NCBI GenBank assembly: GCA_902590355.1
Contig: CACIWI010000007.1
Coordinates: forward strand, 1-44,058
DNA from: an uncultured Prochlorococcus sp.
GTDB taxonomy: Bacteria; Cyanobacteriota; Cyanobacteriia; PCC-6307; Cyanobiaceae
Direction of reading: 5' to 3'
Length of the DNA: 44,058 bases
How positions within the stretch are numbered: the stretch's first letter is position 1; each line of letters opens with the position of its first letter. Of the stretch, positions 14,141 to 24,704 are shown one piece after another. Made by a program: the position numbers and the translations under genes. The notes below the pieces were generated by a model. The model did no database searches, was not told where the DNA came from, and saw only the letters and a list, made by a program, of their open reading frames with translations.

Positions 14141-15250
14141 ATGGCACAAGAAACCAAAAATTCAATATTAATCATTGGCGGTGGACTTTTAGGTTTATCT
14201 ATTGCTTATGAATTTTCTAGAAATAACTTCGAAGTTTTAGTTTTAAGCAAAAACAGAAATGAATCAGCTGGATTTGTTGCTGCAGGAATGTTAGCTACTC
14301 ATGCCGAAGGGCTCGAAGATGAATTACTAAAATTTGGCCAAGAAAGTCAAAATCTAATTCCAAAGTGGATAAAAAGTATTGAACAAGATAGTAATATTAA
14401 ATGCGGTTTAAAAAAATGTGGCATAGTAGTACCTTTTAAAAACAAAGAAGATCTTGAAGAGTTTTCCACTTATGAATATGGAAAATATTTAAATCACAAA
14501 GATCTTCAAACAGAAATTAATGGAATAAATTCTATTTGGAAACATGGTTTACTTTTTGAACAAGATGGTCAAATAGATAACCGAAGAAGACTGATGCGTG
14601 CTCTTGAGAGAGCATGCTCTTTGCATGGAGTCGAATTTCAAGAGGGATCAGAAGTAAAAGATTTGACATTTGAAAAAAACAAAATTACGGGTGCAACAGT
14701 TTTATGTGCCACTGGGGAAATTAAAAAAATTAACTGCGAAAAAGCAATTATATGCAGCGGTGCTTGGAGTAAAAAAATTTTTAATAAGATTCCAGTATTT
14801 CCTGTAAAGGGACAAATGCTATCAATACAAGGTCCAACAAATTTTTTGAAAAGAGTTATTTTTGGTCCAAAAACTTATCTAGTTCCCCGTGATGATGGAC
14901 TTATTATAGTTGGAGCGACAGTTGAAAAAGATTCAAAATTTAATCAGGGTAATACTCCTAATGGAATCAAACAACTGCAAGAAGGCATTCGCTCCTTATT
15001 ACCAGAAGCTATTAATTGGCCACAAATGGAACATTGGTGGGGATTTAGACCTTGCACACCAGATCTAAAACCAATAATTGGAAAATCAAAAATTGAAAAT
15101 CTTTTCATAGCTACAGGACATTACAGAAATGGAGTTTTATTTTCTGCAATAACAAGTGATCTTATTTTGAAAATAGTTCAGAATAAAAATCTTAAAGAAA
15201 TAGAAAAAAGCTTTTTAGAAAAATTTAGTTTAGATAGATTTGAGATTTAA
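14141..15250 (+). CDS. thiO: Glycine oxidase ThiO-type FAD-dependent oxidoreductase
   Basis: This is a 369-residue protein. The N-terminal FAD-binding Rossmann motif is ILIIGGGLLGLSIAYEF (about 9-25). FPVKGQMLSIQGP and the C-terminal WWGFRPCTPDLKPIIGKS and IATGHYRNGVLFSAIT match the DAO/ThiO family. ThiO oxidises glycine to the imine used for the thiazole ring of thiamine. In many cyanobacteria it is fused to ThiG; here it stands alone. It ends three bases before the convergent ndk stop. The thiL gene at the other end of the window serves the same pathway but is unlinked. Confidence 0.88.
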   Translation: MAQETKNSILIIGGGLLGLSIAYEFSRNNFEVLVLSKNRNESAGFVAAGMLATHAEGLEDELLKFGQESQNLIPKWIKSIEQDSNIKCGLKKCGIVVPFKNKEDLEEFSTYEYGKYLNHKDLQTEINGINSIWKHGLLFEQDGQIDNRRRLMRALERACSLHGVEFQEGSEVKDLTFEKNKITGATVLCATGEIKKINCEKAIICSGAWSKKIFNKIPVFPVKGQMLSIQGPTNFLKRVIFGPKTYLVPRDDGLIIVGATVEKDSKFNQGNTPNGIKQLQEGIRSLLPEAINWPQMEHWWGFRPCTPDLKPIIGKSKIENLFIATGHYRNGVLFSAITSDLILKIVQNKNLKEIEKSFLEKFSLDRFEI

Positions 15251-15253
15251 ATT

Positions 15254-15712
15254 TTAATTTTCAGATCGCCATTTCGAATCAGAAGTTTCCCACTCACATA
15301 ATTCCTCTTTGTTAAACCATAGATCAATTTCAAATTTTGCTGTATCCTCTCCATCAGAGCCATGAATAATATTTCTCCCAATATCAATAGCTAAATCACC
15401 TCTAATTGTTCCAGGCTCTGCTTCCAGAGGTTTTGTTGCACCTATTAGTTTTCTAGCACTCAAAATAACTCCTTCGCCTTCCCAAACCATTGCCACTACA
15501 GGACCACTTGAAATAAAGTCTACTAAATCACCAAAAAAGGGTCTTTCGCGATGTACTCCATAATGATTTTGAGCAAGTTCTTTTGAAGGAATTAATTGCT
15601 TTAATCCAACCAATTTAAATCCTTTTTTTTCAAATCTGCCAATAATCTCAGAAACATATCCTCTCTGAACTCCATCTGGTTTAATTGCAATAAAGGTTCT
15701 CTCTTTGGTCAT
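15254..15712 (-). CDS. ndk: Nucleoside diphosphate kinase
   Basis: This is a 152-residue protein of normal length that balances nucleoside triphosphate pools by a phosphohistidine intermediate. [14 protein letters not shown] (5-18) opens the fold. The catalytic histidine is H117 in GRNIIHGSD (112-120), and [18 protein letters not shown] precedes it. It is divergent from speA over 122 bases that hold no other visible gene. Confidence 0.97.
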   Translation of the reverse strand: MTKERTFIAIKPDGVQRGYVSEIIGRFEKKGFKLVGLKQLIPSKELAQNHYGVHRERPFFGDLVDFISSGPVVAMVWEGEGVILSARKLIGATKPLEAEPGTIRGDLAIDIGRNIIHGSDGEDTAKFEIDLWFNKEELCEWETSDSKWRSEN

Positions 15713-15834
15713 TTAGTTAATAATCACTCTATGTATATTCAACTTTTGGGTGGTAACTTGGCAAGTAATCATTAAAATATAAGATATTGTTTTGAGTTAT
15801 TTTCAAAAACATTTATTAATCACTAAGACATAAA

Positions 15835-17781
15835 TTGACCAATTTTGAACCGAAAAAATTAAAGAATATTTGGACTATTGAAGATAGTATTTCGACTTAT
15901 AACATAGACAAATGGGGAGATAAATATTTTTCTATAAATTCCAAAGGAAATATATCAGTAACTAAAGATATAAAATCTGAAAATAAAATTGATCTTTTTA
16001 AGCTTGTCAAAGAACTTAAGAGTAGAGAAATAAATCCTCCATTAATCATAAGATTTAATGATATCTTGAAAGATCGCTTAAATGCATTACATGACTCTTT
16101 TTTAAAAGCAATAAAAACCTATAAATATAAGAACATTTATCAAGGAGTATTTCCTGTCAAATGTAATCAACAGAAAAATGTCCTAGAAAAGATAATAGAG
16201 TTTGGTAGCCAATGGAATTTTGGTTTAGAAGTAGGAAGTAAATCAGAATTATTAATTGGCCTTGCACTTCTTGAAAACCAAAATTCATTATTAATATGCA
16301 ATGGATATAAAGATAAAAAATATATTGAGATTGCTACTTTAGCCAGAAAACTTGGCAAAAATCCAATAATAGTTATTGAACAACGAGATGAGGTAAAAAG
16401 AATTATTCAAGCAGTTCAAGAACTTAACGCGACTCCATTGATAGGCCTTAGAGCAAAGTTATCAAGTAAAAGTAGTGGTAGGTGGGGTAAATCTATTGGA
16501 GATAATTCCAAATTTGGATTATCAATCCCGGAAATTATGTTGACAATAAAAGAACTAAAAGAAGCAAATCTTATCAACGAAATGAAATTGCTCCATTTTC
16601 ATATAGGCAGTCAAATAAGCGATATTGCTGTGATCAAAGATGCATTACAAGAAGCGAGTCAAATATATGTTGAACTATGCAAACTAGGAGCCCCAATGCA
16701 ATATATCGACGTTGGGGGAGGATTAGGAATAGATTTTGATGGAACTAAAACCTCCTCCAACACCTCTACAAATTATTCTCTTCAAAATTATGCTAACGAT
16801 GTAATTGCAACTATTAAGGATTCATGTGAATTAAATAATATCAAACATCCAATCATAATCTCAGAAAGTGGAAGAGCAATAATTAGTCATTGTTCAGTTT
16901 TAATTTTTAATGTCTTAGGAACAAGCCATGTCAGTTCCAAAATACAAATTTTTGATAAAAAAAATCAACAATTAATAATTTCAAATTTACTTGAAACTTT
17001 CTATGAATTAAAAAAACTTAAAAATAAAAAAATAAATTTATCTCAAATAATTGAACTATGGAATGATGCAAAAAAGTTTAAAGAAGATTGCTTAGTCGCT
17101 TTTAGATTAGGATTTTTAAGTTTGGCAGAAAGAGCTTATGCCGAAGAACTTACTTGGGCTTGCGCAAAAGAAATTTCTAATAACCTGAATAATGATGAAA
17201 TCAATCACCCTGATTTATCTGAAATTACAGAAACTCTTGCATCAACTTATTATGCAAATTTATCTATCTTTCAATCTATACCAGATAGCTGGGCAATAAA
17301 TCAGATTTTTCCAATATTACCAATACATAGGCACTTAGAGGAGCCGTTCTGCAAAGGCAACTTTGCAGATTTAACTTGTGATTCAGATGGAAAACTAAAT
17401 AATTTTATTGATGATGGAAAAATTAAATCACTACTAAATTTACATAAGCCAGAGAAAGATAAAGATTATCTAATTGGAATTTTTATGACTGGAGCTTATC
17501 AAGAAGCATTAGGAAACTTGCACAATTTATTTGGCAGTACAAACGTTGTTCACATAGACATAAATCACGATAATTCATATAAGGTCAAAAATATTATTAA
17601 AGAGGACAGTAAATCTGAAATACTACAATTATTAGATTACAGTTCTGCTTCTTTGGTTGAATCTATAAGAATTAATACTGAATCAGCAATTGATCAAAAA
17701 AAATTAACTATTGAAGAAGCAAGGAAATTAATGGATCAAATCGAAATTAGTCTCAGAAAAAGTAGTTACTTATCAGAATGA
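15835..17781 (+). CDS. speA: Biosynthetic arginine decarboxylase
   Basis: This 648-residue PLP enzyme of the alanine-racemase fold makes agmatine from arginine for polyamine synthesis. The PLP lysine is K109 in GVFPVKCNQ. Other motifs are [41 protein letters not shown] and ISESGRAI. The start is a TTG at 15835 directly after an in-frame TAA, so it is the earliest possible and gives the family N-terminus. The last 16 bases overlap the end of convergent alaS. Confidence 0.95.
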   Translation: MTNFEPKKLKNIWTIEDSISTYNIDKWGDKYFSINSKGNISVTKDIKSENKIDLFKLVKELKSREINPPLIIRFNDILKDRLNALHDSFLKAIKTYKYKNIYQGVFPVKCNQQKNVLEKIIEFGSQWNFGLEVGSKSELLIGLALLENQNSLLICNGYKDKKYIEIATLARKLGKNPIIVIEQRDEVKRIIQAVQELNATPLIGLRAKLSSKSSGRWGKSIGDNSKFGLSIPEIMLTIKELKEANLINEMKLLHFHIGSQISDIAVIKDALQEASQIYVELCKLGAPMQYIDVGGGLGIDFDGTKTSSNTSTNYSLQNYANDVIATIKDSCELNNIKHPIIISESGRAIISHCSVLIFNVLGTSHVSSKIQIFDKKNQQLIISNLLETFYELKKLKNKKINLSQIIELWNDAKKFKEDCLVAFRLGFLSLAERAYAEELTWACAKEISNNLNNDEINHPDLSEITETLASTYYANLSIFQSIPDSWAINQIFPILPIHRHLEEPFCKGNFADLTCDSDGKLNNFIDDGKIKSLLNLHKPEKDKDYLIGIFMTGAYQEALGNLHNLFGSTNVVHIDINHDNSYKVKNIIKEDSKSEILQLLDYSSASLVESIRINTESAIDQKKLTIEEARKLMDQIEISLRKSSYLSE

Positions 17782-20426
17782 CTATCTAATGTTTTTTTCA
17801 AATAATTTTTAGCATAATCTAGAGCATGACTTAACTTATCAATATCTTTAGCACCTGCTTGAGCAAAGTTAGGCTTTCCTCCTCCACCTCCAGAACAAAT
17901 TCTTGCAATCTCATTAATTAATTTACCTGCATGCAATCCTATTTTTACTGCATCATCACCTAAAGAAACTACAAATAACAACTTTTTATTTTCTGGATTT
18001 GGTATTCCCCCAAGGATCACTATTGCTTTATTTCCCAAATGAGAAGTTAAATTAAGCGCTGCAGATTGCAAAGAATTCCCATCTAAGCCATCAATCTGAT
18101 TTACTAAAATTGAGAAAGAATTTACTATTTCTGCGGATGATTTTATAGCAGAGTATTTAGAATATGCAATTTCATCTTTCATTTTTTGTATCTCTTTATT
18201 CTTACTAGTAAGCTCTGCTTGCAAATTATTAACCCTTTCAAAAAGTTGATTAGGATTTGCTTTTAACAAATCACTTAGTTTATTTACTAATGCATTTCTA
18301 TCACTGAAAAAGTCTAATGCTGATTGACCTGATAATGCTTCGATTCTTCTTACTCCGGCTGAGATTCCTTCCTCACTAATTATTTTGAAAGACCCTAATT
18401 CGGATGTAGTTTTAACATGTGTGCCACCACAAAGTTCCATTGAAATTCCTGGTACATTAACAACGCGCACTTCATCATCATATTTTTCTCCAAACATGGC
18501 GACTGCGCCCTTATCAAGAGCTTCACTCTTAGACATATTTTTTATTTCTAGGGCATGATTTTCCATAATCCAAGAGTTAACTAAAGTCTCAATCTTAGAA
18601 ATTTGATCTTTAGAAATAGGATTAGAGGAATTAAAGTCAAATCGTAATTTATTAAATGCTACTAATGAACCTTTTTGTCCAACACTTTCATTAACAACTG
18701 ATTTAAGTGCAGATTGTAATAAATGAGTAGCTGTATGATTTGCAGCAGCCTTAGCTCTATTTAAGGAGCTCACATTAGTCTTAACTTTTTGTCCAGTAGT
18801 TAATATACCTTTTTTGATAGTCCCATAATGTAAAAAAACATTTTTCTTTCGCATAACATTATCAACCAAGACCTCTACATCTTTTGAAAATATTGTTCCA
18901 ATATCACCAACTTGCCCGCCAGATTCTCCATAAAAAGTTGTCTGATCAAGAACAATTAAAACTTTCTGACCTGTACTGGCTTGTTTAACTAATGTTGAAT
19001 CTAAGAATATACCCTTTATTTCAGCTTCCGAAAAAAGTGAATCATAACCATTAAAAACAGTTTTGTTAAAAAGATCTATTTCTCGCTCTAATGATCCCTC
19101 TAATGTCAAATCAATATTATTTGAAGCAGCTTTAGCTCTCTCTTTTTGTGCATTCATTTCTTCTTCAAAACCCTTTACATCTACACCGATACTATTTTCT
19201 TCAGCAATTTCTACAGTAAGTTCTAGAGGAAATCCATAAGTATCATAAAGTTCAAAAGCTTTAAAACCAGAAATTAATTTCTGCCCTGAAGAAATTAACT
19301 CATCTAGCAATTTCTCTCCTCTTTCAAGAGTTTCCCTAAATCTTATTTCTTCAATTTTTATCTCATTCAAAATTAAATCATTATTATTTTTTAAATCAGG
19401 ATAATTATTTTGCATTAAATTAATCCCGACAGTAGCAATATGAGGTAAAAATTCATTTGTTATACCTAATAATCTCCCATGTCTGACCATTCTTCTTATA
19501 AGCCTTCTTAATATATATCCCCTGCCGAGATTACTCGCTGCTACTCCATCAGAAATTAAATGAATAACAGCTCTTGTATGATCACCAATGATTTTTAAAG
19601 AAGTTTTGTTTTTATCATCTGAAGAAAAATAATCAATATTGGCAATCTCACAAATTTTTTGAATGATAGGAAAAATTAAATCTGTCTCATAATTATTTTG
19701 CTTTTTTTGTAGTATTTGAGCCATCCTTTCAAGACCCATTCCTGTATCAATGTTTTTAAATTTTAGATCTGTCAATTTTCCATTCGAACCACGATTATAT
19801 TGCATAAAAACAAGATTATAAAATTCAATAAAACGATCTCCATCTTCTAAATCAATATTCTGCAGACCCTTTTCAGGATGAAAATCATAATAAAGTTCTG
19901 AACAAGGACCACATGGACCTGTTTTGCCAGATGACCAAAAATTATCTTCCTCTCCTAGTTTCACTATCCTATCTGGATGAATACCAATTTCATCTCTCCA
20001 AATTTTTGCAGACTCTTCATCTTCGTGAAAAACACTCACAATGATATTTTCAAAAGAAAGTTGATAAATATTAGTAACTAATTCCCAAGCCCATTGAATA
20101 GCCTCTCGTTTAAAATAATCTCCAAAAGAGAAATTACCAAGCATTTCAAAAAAAGTGTGATGTCTAGCTGTAACTCCAACGTTTTCTATATCGTTTGTTC
20201 TGATGCACTTTTGGCTAGATGTAGCCCTTTTTGATGGTCTTTCTTTTAAACCTAAAAAAACTGGTTTAAAAGGTAGCATTCCAGCAATTGTGAGCATAAC
20301 CGTAGGGTCATCTGGAATCAATGATGCACTTGGAATGATTTTATGTAATTTTTCACTGTAAAATTTTAAAAAAGCATTTCTTATCTCATCTCCAGTAACT
20401 ATCTTTTTAATTAGTTGAGATGTCAT
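17766..20426 (-). CDS. alaS: Alanyl-tRNA synthetase
   Basis: This is an 886-residue class II synthetase of full length. The N-terminal catalytic domain begins with [18 protein letters not shown] and [54 protein letters not shown] is characteristic of AlaS motifs 1-2 (given here only by name beyond [11 protein letters not shown]). The editing domain carries the zinc ligands HTATH and CGGTH. The C-terminal C-Ala part ends with [18 protein letters not shown], the usual glycine-rich signature. It is divergent from flv3 across 119 bases. Confidence 0.98.
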   Translation of the reverse strand: MTSQLIKKIVTGDEIRNAFLKFYSEKLHKIIPSASLIPDDPTVMLTIAGMLPFKPVFLGLKERPSKRATSSQKCIRTNDIENVGVTARHHTFFEMLGNFSFGDYFKREAIQWAWELVTNIYQLSFENIIVSVFHEDEESAKIWRDEIGIHPDRIVKLGEEDNFWSSGKTGPCGPCSELYYDFHPEKGLQNIDLEDGDRFIEFYNLVFMQYNRGSNGKLTDLKFKNIDTGMGLERMAQILQKKQNNYETDLIFPIIQKICEIANIDYFSSDDKNKTSLKIIGDHTRAVIHLISDGVAASNLGRGYILRRLIRRMVRHGRLLGITNEFLPHIATVGINLMQNNYPDLKNNNDLILNEIKIEEIRFRETLERGEKLLDELISSGQKLISGFKAFELYDTYGFPLELTVEIAEENSIGVDVKGFEEEMNAQKERAKAASNNIDLTLEGSLEREIDLFNKTVFNGYDSLFSEAEIKGIFLDSTLVKQASTGQKVLIVLDQTTFYGESGGQVGDIGTIFSKDVEVLVDNVMRKKNVFLHYGTIKKGILTTGQKVKTNVSSLNRAKAAANHTATHLLQSALKSVVNESVGQKGSLVAFNKLRFDFNSSNPISKDQISKIETLVNSWIMENHALEIKNMSKSEALDKGAVAMFGEKYDDEVRVVNVPGISMELCGGTHVKTTSELGSFKIISEEGISAGVRRIEALSGQSALDFFSDRNALVNKLSDLLKANPNQLFERVNNLQAELTSKNKEIQKMKDEIAYSKYSAIKSSAEIVNSFSILVNQIDGLDGNSLQSAALNLTSHLGNKAIVILGGIPNPENKKLLFVVSLGDDAVKIGLHAGKLINEIARICSGGGGGKPNFAQAGAKDIDKLSHALDYAKNYLKKTLDSHSDK

Positions 20427-20545
20427 TTATCCAGAATAAGAAGATTAAAAATTAAAGAAAAGCGTAATTTCGGTTATTTCGCAAAAATAATCACGCGAAT
20501 TTATATTCTATATAACTAAAGTTAATTTATAAAGCTAATTATTCT

Positions 20546-22321
20546 ATGATAGCCTCTGCCCAGACAAGTAATTCTAAATTGGTACAAACTAATAACAAGT
20601 TGACAGTTCAATCTCAAAACTTTGCTGATGATTCTTGTGCCATAAGATCTTTGGATTGGGATCGCAGTAGATTTGATATTGAATTTGGTTTAAGAAATGG
20701 AACTACTTACAATAGTTTTATCATTAAAGGCGAAAAACTAGCAATTATTGATACTAGTCACGCAAAGTTCGAAGAATTATGGTTTGAAGAATTACTGAAA
20801 AAGGTAAATCCTCAAGAAGTTGACTATCTAATTACAAGCCATACAGAACCTGATCACTCTGGTTTAATTGGCAATCTTTTAGAGCTAAACCAAAATATCA
20901 CAGTAGTGGGATCAAAATTAGCCCTTAAATTTATTGAAGACCAAATTCATATTCCCTTTAAGCATCTAGAGGTTAAGAGTGGAGAATTTTTAAATCTCGG
21001 AACTAATCCTAATAGTGGTTTAGAACATAATATTGAATTTATAAGTGCACCAAATTTACATTGGCCAGATACCATATTTTCATATGATCACAGCACAAAT
21101 GTTCTCTATACATGCGATGCATTTGGACTCCATTATTGTTCTGACGAATTTTTTGACACTGATCAAAAAGAAATATACGATGATTTCCGTTTTTATTACG
21201 ATTGCCTTATGGGTCCAAACGCTAGAAGCGTTCTGCAAGCAATTAAAAGAATAGATAAGCTACCTGAATTAAAAACAATAGCTGTCGGTCATGGGCCTTT
21301 ACTCCATAATCAGGTAAATTTTTGGAAAGGAAAATATCTAGAATGGAGCAGCAATAAAAGTAAAGGTAATGAATTTGTATCGGTATGTTATGTAAGTGAC
21401 TATGGATATTGCGATCGACTAAGTCAAGCTATTTCTCATGGAATAAGTAAAGCAGATGCGCAGGTTCAATTAATTGACTTAAGATCTTCTGACCCTCAAG
21501 AATTAACAAGTTTAATTTCTGAATCAAAAGCGGTGGTTATTCCCACATGGCCAGTTGATTCGGATAACGAGTTAAAAGAATCTCTTGGAACATTATTTGC
21601 AGCATTAAAACCAAAACAATTTACAGCTGTATATGATGCATTTGGTGGAAATGATGAACCAATAGATTCAGTAGCAAATAAATTAAGAGAACTAGGACAG
21701 AAAGAGGCATTTTCGCCTCTGAGGGTTAGAAATATTCCAGATCCAATTGTTTATCAACAATTCGAAGAAGCTGGAACCGACTTGGGTCAATTGATCAATA
21801 AAAAGAAGAATATTGCCTCTATGAAGAGCCTTGATTCAAATTTAGATAAAGCGTTAGGTAGATTAAGCGGAGGATTATATGTAGTTACAGCGAGCCAAGG
21901 GGAAGGTTCTACATTTAGACAAAGTGCAATGGTAGCAAGTTGGGTTAGTCAAGCAAGCTTTTCTCCACCAGGTATTACAGTTGCAGTAGCAAAAGATAGA
22001 GCTATTGAATCATATATGCAAGTTGGGAAAGGTTTCGTTGTGAATATCTTGAGAGAAGATAACTATCAAAAGATGTTCAGACATTTTTTAAAAAGATTTG
22101 CCCCAGGAGCTGACAGATTTGCAGATGTAGATGTAATTAGCAACATCGCTGAAGGAGGACCAGTTCTCTCAGATTCACTCGCCTTTTTAGATTGTAAAGT
22201 TAGTTCCAGAATGGAAACTCCAGATCATTGGATAATTTACGGAATTGTTGAAAATGGTAATGTTTCTGATTTATCATGCAAGACAGCAGTTCATCACAGA
22301 AAAGTTGCTAATCATTATTAG
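20546..22321 (+). CDS. flv3: Flavodiiron protein with intact di-iron site (Flv3 type)
   Basis: This is a 591-residue, three-domain protein: a metallo-beta-lactamase-like di-iron domain (about 30-265), a flavodoxin domain (about 280-420) and a C-terminal flavin reductase domain (about 435-591), the layout of cyanobacterial Flv proteins. The di-iron ligands H99-T-E101-P-D103-H104 are all present, with further ligands in LHWPD, CDAFG and VGHGP. In Synechocystis the Flv1/Flv3 pair reduces O2 with electrons from the photosystem I side and protects against fluctuating light; Flv3 is the partner with canonical ligands. It is followed after 16 bases by the paralogue with altered ligands. Confidence 0.93.
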   Translation: MIASAQTSNSKLVQTNNKLTVQSQNFADDSCAIRSLDWDRSRFDIEFGLRNGTTYNSFIIKGEKLAIIDTSHAKFEELWFEELLKKVNPQEVDYLITSHTEPDHSGLIGNLLELNQNITVVGSKLALKFIEDQIHIPFKHLEVKSGEFLNLGTNPNSGLEHNIEFISAPNLHWPDTIFSYDHSTNVLYTCDAFGLHYCSDEFFDTDQKEIYDDFRFYYDCLMGPNARSVLQAIKRIDKLPELKTIAVGHGPLLHNQVNFWKGKYLEWSSNKSKGNEFVSVCYVSDYGYCDRLSQAISHGISKADAQVQLIDLRSSDPQELTSLISESKAVVIPTWPVDSDNELKESLGTLFAALKPKQFTAVYDAFGGNDEPIDSVANKLRELGQKEAFSPLRVRNIPDPIVYQQFEEAGTDLGQLINKKKNIASMKSLDSNLDKALGRLSGGLYVVTASQGEGSTFRQSAMVASWVSQASFSPPGITVAVAKDRAIESYMQVGKGFVVNILREDNYQKMFRHFLKRFAPGADRFADVDVISNIAEGGPVLSDSLAFLDCKVSSRMETPDHWIIYGIVENGNVSDLSCKTAVHHRKVANHY

Positions 22322-22337
22322 AAAATAAATCTTTAAA

Positions 22338-24140
22338 ATGACAGATATAAATATAGGCCTACTTACAGAAAATGAAAACTTATCAGAATTTGAAATTACC
22401 GAAAATTTTTCTTGTGTAAGATTTTTAGACCAAAATAAAGAAAGATTTGAACTTGAATTTAACCTTGAAAAAGGAACCTCTTTTAATACTTTTTTCATTA
22501 GAGATCATGAGGAACTTTTTATTATTCATCCACCTGAGAAACAATATTTAAATTCATTTAATAAAGTAATTTCTAGGTTTTGCGATCAATTTAAATTAGA
22601 TAAAATCAACTTCATTTCTGGACATATTAATCCACAAATTATTCAAACTATAAAAAATATAAGCACCAAATTTCAAAACACAACTATTACTTGCTCTAAT
22701 CCAGGCTTTAAACTTATTAATGAACTTTGGAATCAAAGAAATCCTAACTTAAAAGACTGCGTTGAAATTCAATTACCCAAAATAAATATAGTTAAAAAGG
22801 AACTTAATTTAAAATTAGATAACATTTCACTAGAGTTAATCCCTATTCCAACAGCACGTTGGCCTGGAGGTCTGATAATTTATGAACGCAATCAAGAAAT
22901 CCTTCTAAGTGAAAAAATTTTCTCTGCTCACATTGCTTCTGCAGATTGGTCTGAAACAAATAGAGTTAGTACAGAAACTGATAGGAAACATTTTTATGAT
23001 TGCTTGATGGCACCAATGTCTAATCAAGTAGTATCAATAACTGAAAAAATTGCTGATTACGACATTAAAACTATTGCACCATTACATGGTCCCGCTATCG
23101 AATATAGCTTAAAAAGCTTCTTCAATGACTACATTAGATGGGGTGAAAATCTCTCAACAAATAATCCAAAGATCGCTCTGATATACGCAAGTGCATATGG
23201 AAATACAGCCTCAATAGGTGATGCATTGGCTAAAGGGATAAATAGAACTTCTGTCGAAGTTGAAAGTATAAATTGTGAATTTACACCAAATGATGAACTT
23301 GTAAAATCTATCCAAAATGCTGATGGATATTTAATAGGATCACCGACACTAGGTGGTCACGCCCCAACTCCAATAGTAAGTGCACTAGGAACATTATTAT
23401 CAGAGGGTAATAGAGATAAACCAGTAGGAATTTTTGGTAGTTTTGGCTGGAGCGGCGAAGCTATAGATTTACTTGAAACAAAGTTAAAAGACGGTGGTTT
23501 TAAGTTTAGTTTTGACCCTATAAGAATTAAATTCAGTCCAAATAAACCAAAGATTAAAGAGCTAGAAGAAATAGGAACTCATTTTGGAAGAAAAATTATA
23601 AAAAAATCAAAGAAAAACCCCAGAAAGTCAGATACTGGAATGATTACAAGCAAAACGGATCCAAAGCTACAAGCTCTTGGGAGAGTAATTGGCTCACTCT
23701 GCGTTCTAACTGCCTCTAAAGGCAAAGATGGGAATAATATCAAAGGAGCTATGCTTGCATCTTGGGTTAGTCAAGCAAGTTTTTCTCCTCCGGGATTAAG
23801 TATTGCAGTAGCAAAAGATAGATCGGTAGAGTCTCTTCTGCAAATAGGAGATTCATTCGCATTAAATATTCTTAGTGAAAAAGATTTTAAAGAACCTTTG
23901 AAAAGATTCACAAAACCCTTTGCTCCAGGTGAAGATAGATTTATAGGTTTAGATATTGAATTAACTCCCAATGAACAAATAATCATTCCTGAATCTTTAG
24001 CGTGGTTAGATGCTTCTGTAAAAGAGAGAATGGAATGTGGGGACCATTGGGTAATATACGCTGAAGTACTACACGGTAATATACTAAAATCCGATAGTTT
24101 GACAGCAGTTCATCACCGTAAAACTGGTGCTAGCTATTAA
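22338..24140 (+). CDS. flv1: Flavodiiron protein with degenerate di-iron site (Flv1 type)
   Basis: This is a 600-residue paralogue of the preceding protein with the same three domains. The di-iron motif is changed to H96-I-N98-P-Q100-I101, and the LHWPD histidine is replaced in TARWPG, so classical iron binding is lost, as is known for Flv1. The flavodoxin domain (YASAYGNTASIGDALAKG) and the flavin reductase domain (MLASWVSQASFSPPGLS) remain intact. Flv1 works as the hetero-oligomer partner of Flv3. The spacing of 16 bases upstream and 17 downstream suggests one operon of three genes. The altered ligands are lineage-typical, not a sign of a pseudogene. Confidence 0.93.
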   Translation: MTDINIGLLTENENLSEFEITENFSCVRFLDQNKERFELEFNLEKGTSFNTFFIRDHEELFIIHPPEKQYLNSFNKVISRFCDQFKLDKINFISGHINPQIIQTIKNISTKFQNTTITCSNPGFKLINELWNQRNPNLKDCVEIQLPKINIVKKELNLKLDNISLELIPIPTARWPGGLIIYERNQEILLSEKIFSAHIASADWSETNRVSTETDRKHFYDCLMAPMSNQVVSITEKIADYDIKTIAPLHGPAIEYSLKSFFNDYIRWGENLSTNNPKIALIYASAYGNTASIGDALAKGINRTSVEVESINCEFTPNDELVKSIQNADGYLIGSPTLGGHAPTPIVSALGTLLSEGNRDKPVGIFGSFGWSGEAIDLLETKLKDGGFKFSFDPIRIKFSPNKPKIKELEEIGTHFGRKIIKKSKKNPRKSDTGMITSKTDPKLQALGRVIGSLCVLTASKGKDGNNIKGAMLASWVSQASFSPPGLSIAVAKDRSVESLLQIGDSFALNILSEKDFKEPLKRFTKPFAPGEDRFIGLDIELTPNEQIIIPESLAWLDASVKERMECGDHWVIYAEVLHGNILKSDSLTAVHHRKTGASY

Positions 24141-24157
24141 ATTTATTTATCTAATTT

Positions 24158-24682
24158 ATGACTAAATCAAAAGATCTTATAATCATTACTGCTAGTTGTG
24201 GAAAAAATTTAGAACTTTCTGAAAAATTCCTTGAAAAAAGTAATGAACTGAAAATAAGTGCTGAGATATTAGATCTTACGACTCTTGACATTCCATTATT
24301 TAATCCAAGAATTCATAGCAAAGATAACATCCCAGTTGTAATAGAAGAATTAAAAAAAAAGCTTTTCGCAATAGAAAAGTGGGTGATTTGTGCCCCTGAA
24401 TATAATGGATCTATACCACCGATTCTTTCCAACTTCATAGCATGGCTATCTATTTCGGGAGATGACTTTAGAAATTTATTTAATGGTCAACCGATTGCAA
24501 TTGCAACATTTTCTGGTGGCATAGGGTTAGAACTGCTGACCTCATTACGCATTCAACTAGTGCATTTAGGAAGTCAAGTATTAGGTAGACAGCTTTTATC
24601 TTCATATAGTAAACCTATAGATACAAAAACTATTGAAGATATTATTCAAAGACTTTTGCAAATGAAAAAATTAAAAACATAA
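24158..24682 (+). CDS. NAD(P)H-dependent FMN reductase-like flavoprotein
   Basis: This is a 174-residue flavodoxin-like protein. APEYNGSIPPILSNFIAWLS (about 79-98) is the conserved FMN-binding and dimer-contact motif of the NADPH-dependent FMN reductase family, and TFSGGIGLELL (about 117-127) is the third loop. The first phosphate loop (TASCGKNLELSEKF) is weaker than in typical members. It starts 17 bases after flv1 and is probably co-transcribed. It may supply reduced flavin or electrons to the Flv pair, but that is inference from position. It ends 22 bases before the convergent PBP2 gene. Confidence 0.85.
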   Translation: MTKSKDLIIITASCGKNLELSEKFLEKSNELKISAEILDLTTLDIPLFNPRIHSKDNIPVVIEELKKKLFAIEKWVICAPEYNGSIPPILSNFIAWLSISGDDFRNLFNGQPIAIATFSGGIGLELLTSLRIQLVHLGSQVLGRQLLSSYSKPIDTKTIEDIIQRLLQMKKLKT

Positions 24683-24704
24683 ACTTCTAAAACCTCAAAG
24701 AATT

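Noticed and set aside
22338..24140. Loss of di-iron ligands as a sign of a flv pseudogene
   Set aside because: The frame is intact, the other two domains are well conserved, and Flv1 proteins generally lack canonical ligands.
20546..24140. Tandem flv genes as an assembly duplication
   Set aside because: The two proteins are clearly diverged and match the known Flv3 and Flv1 types.
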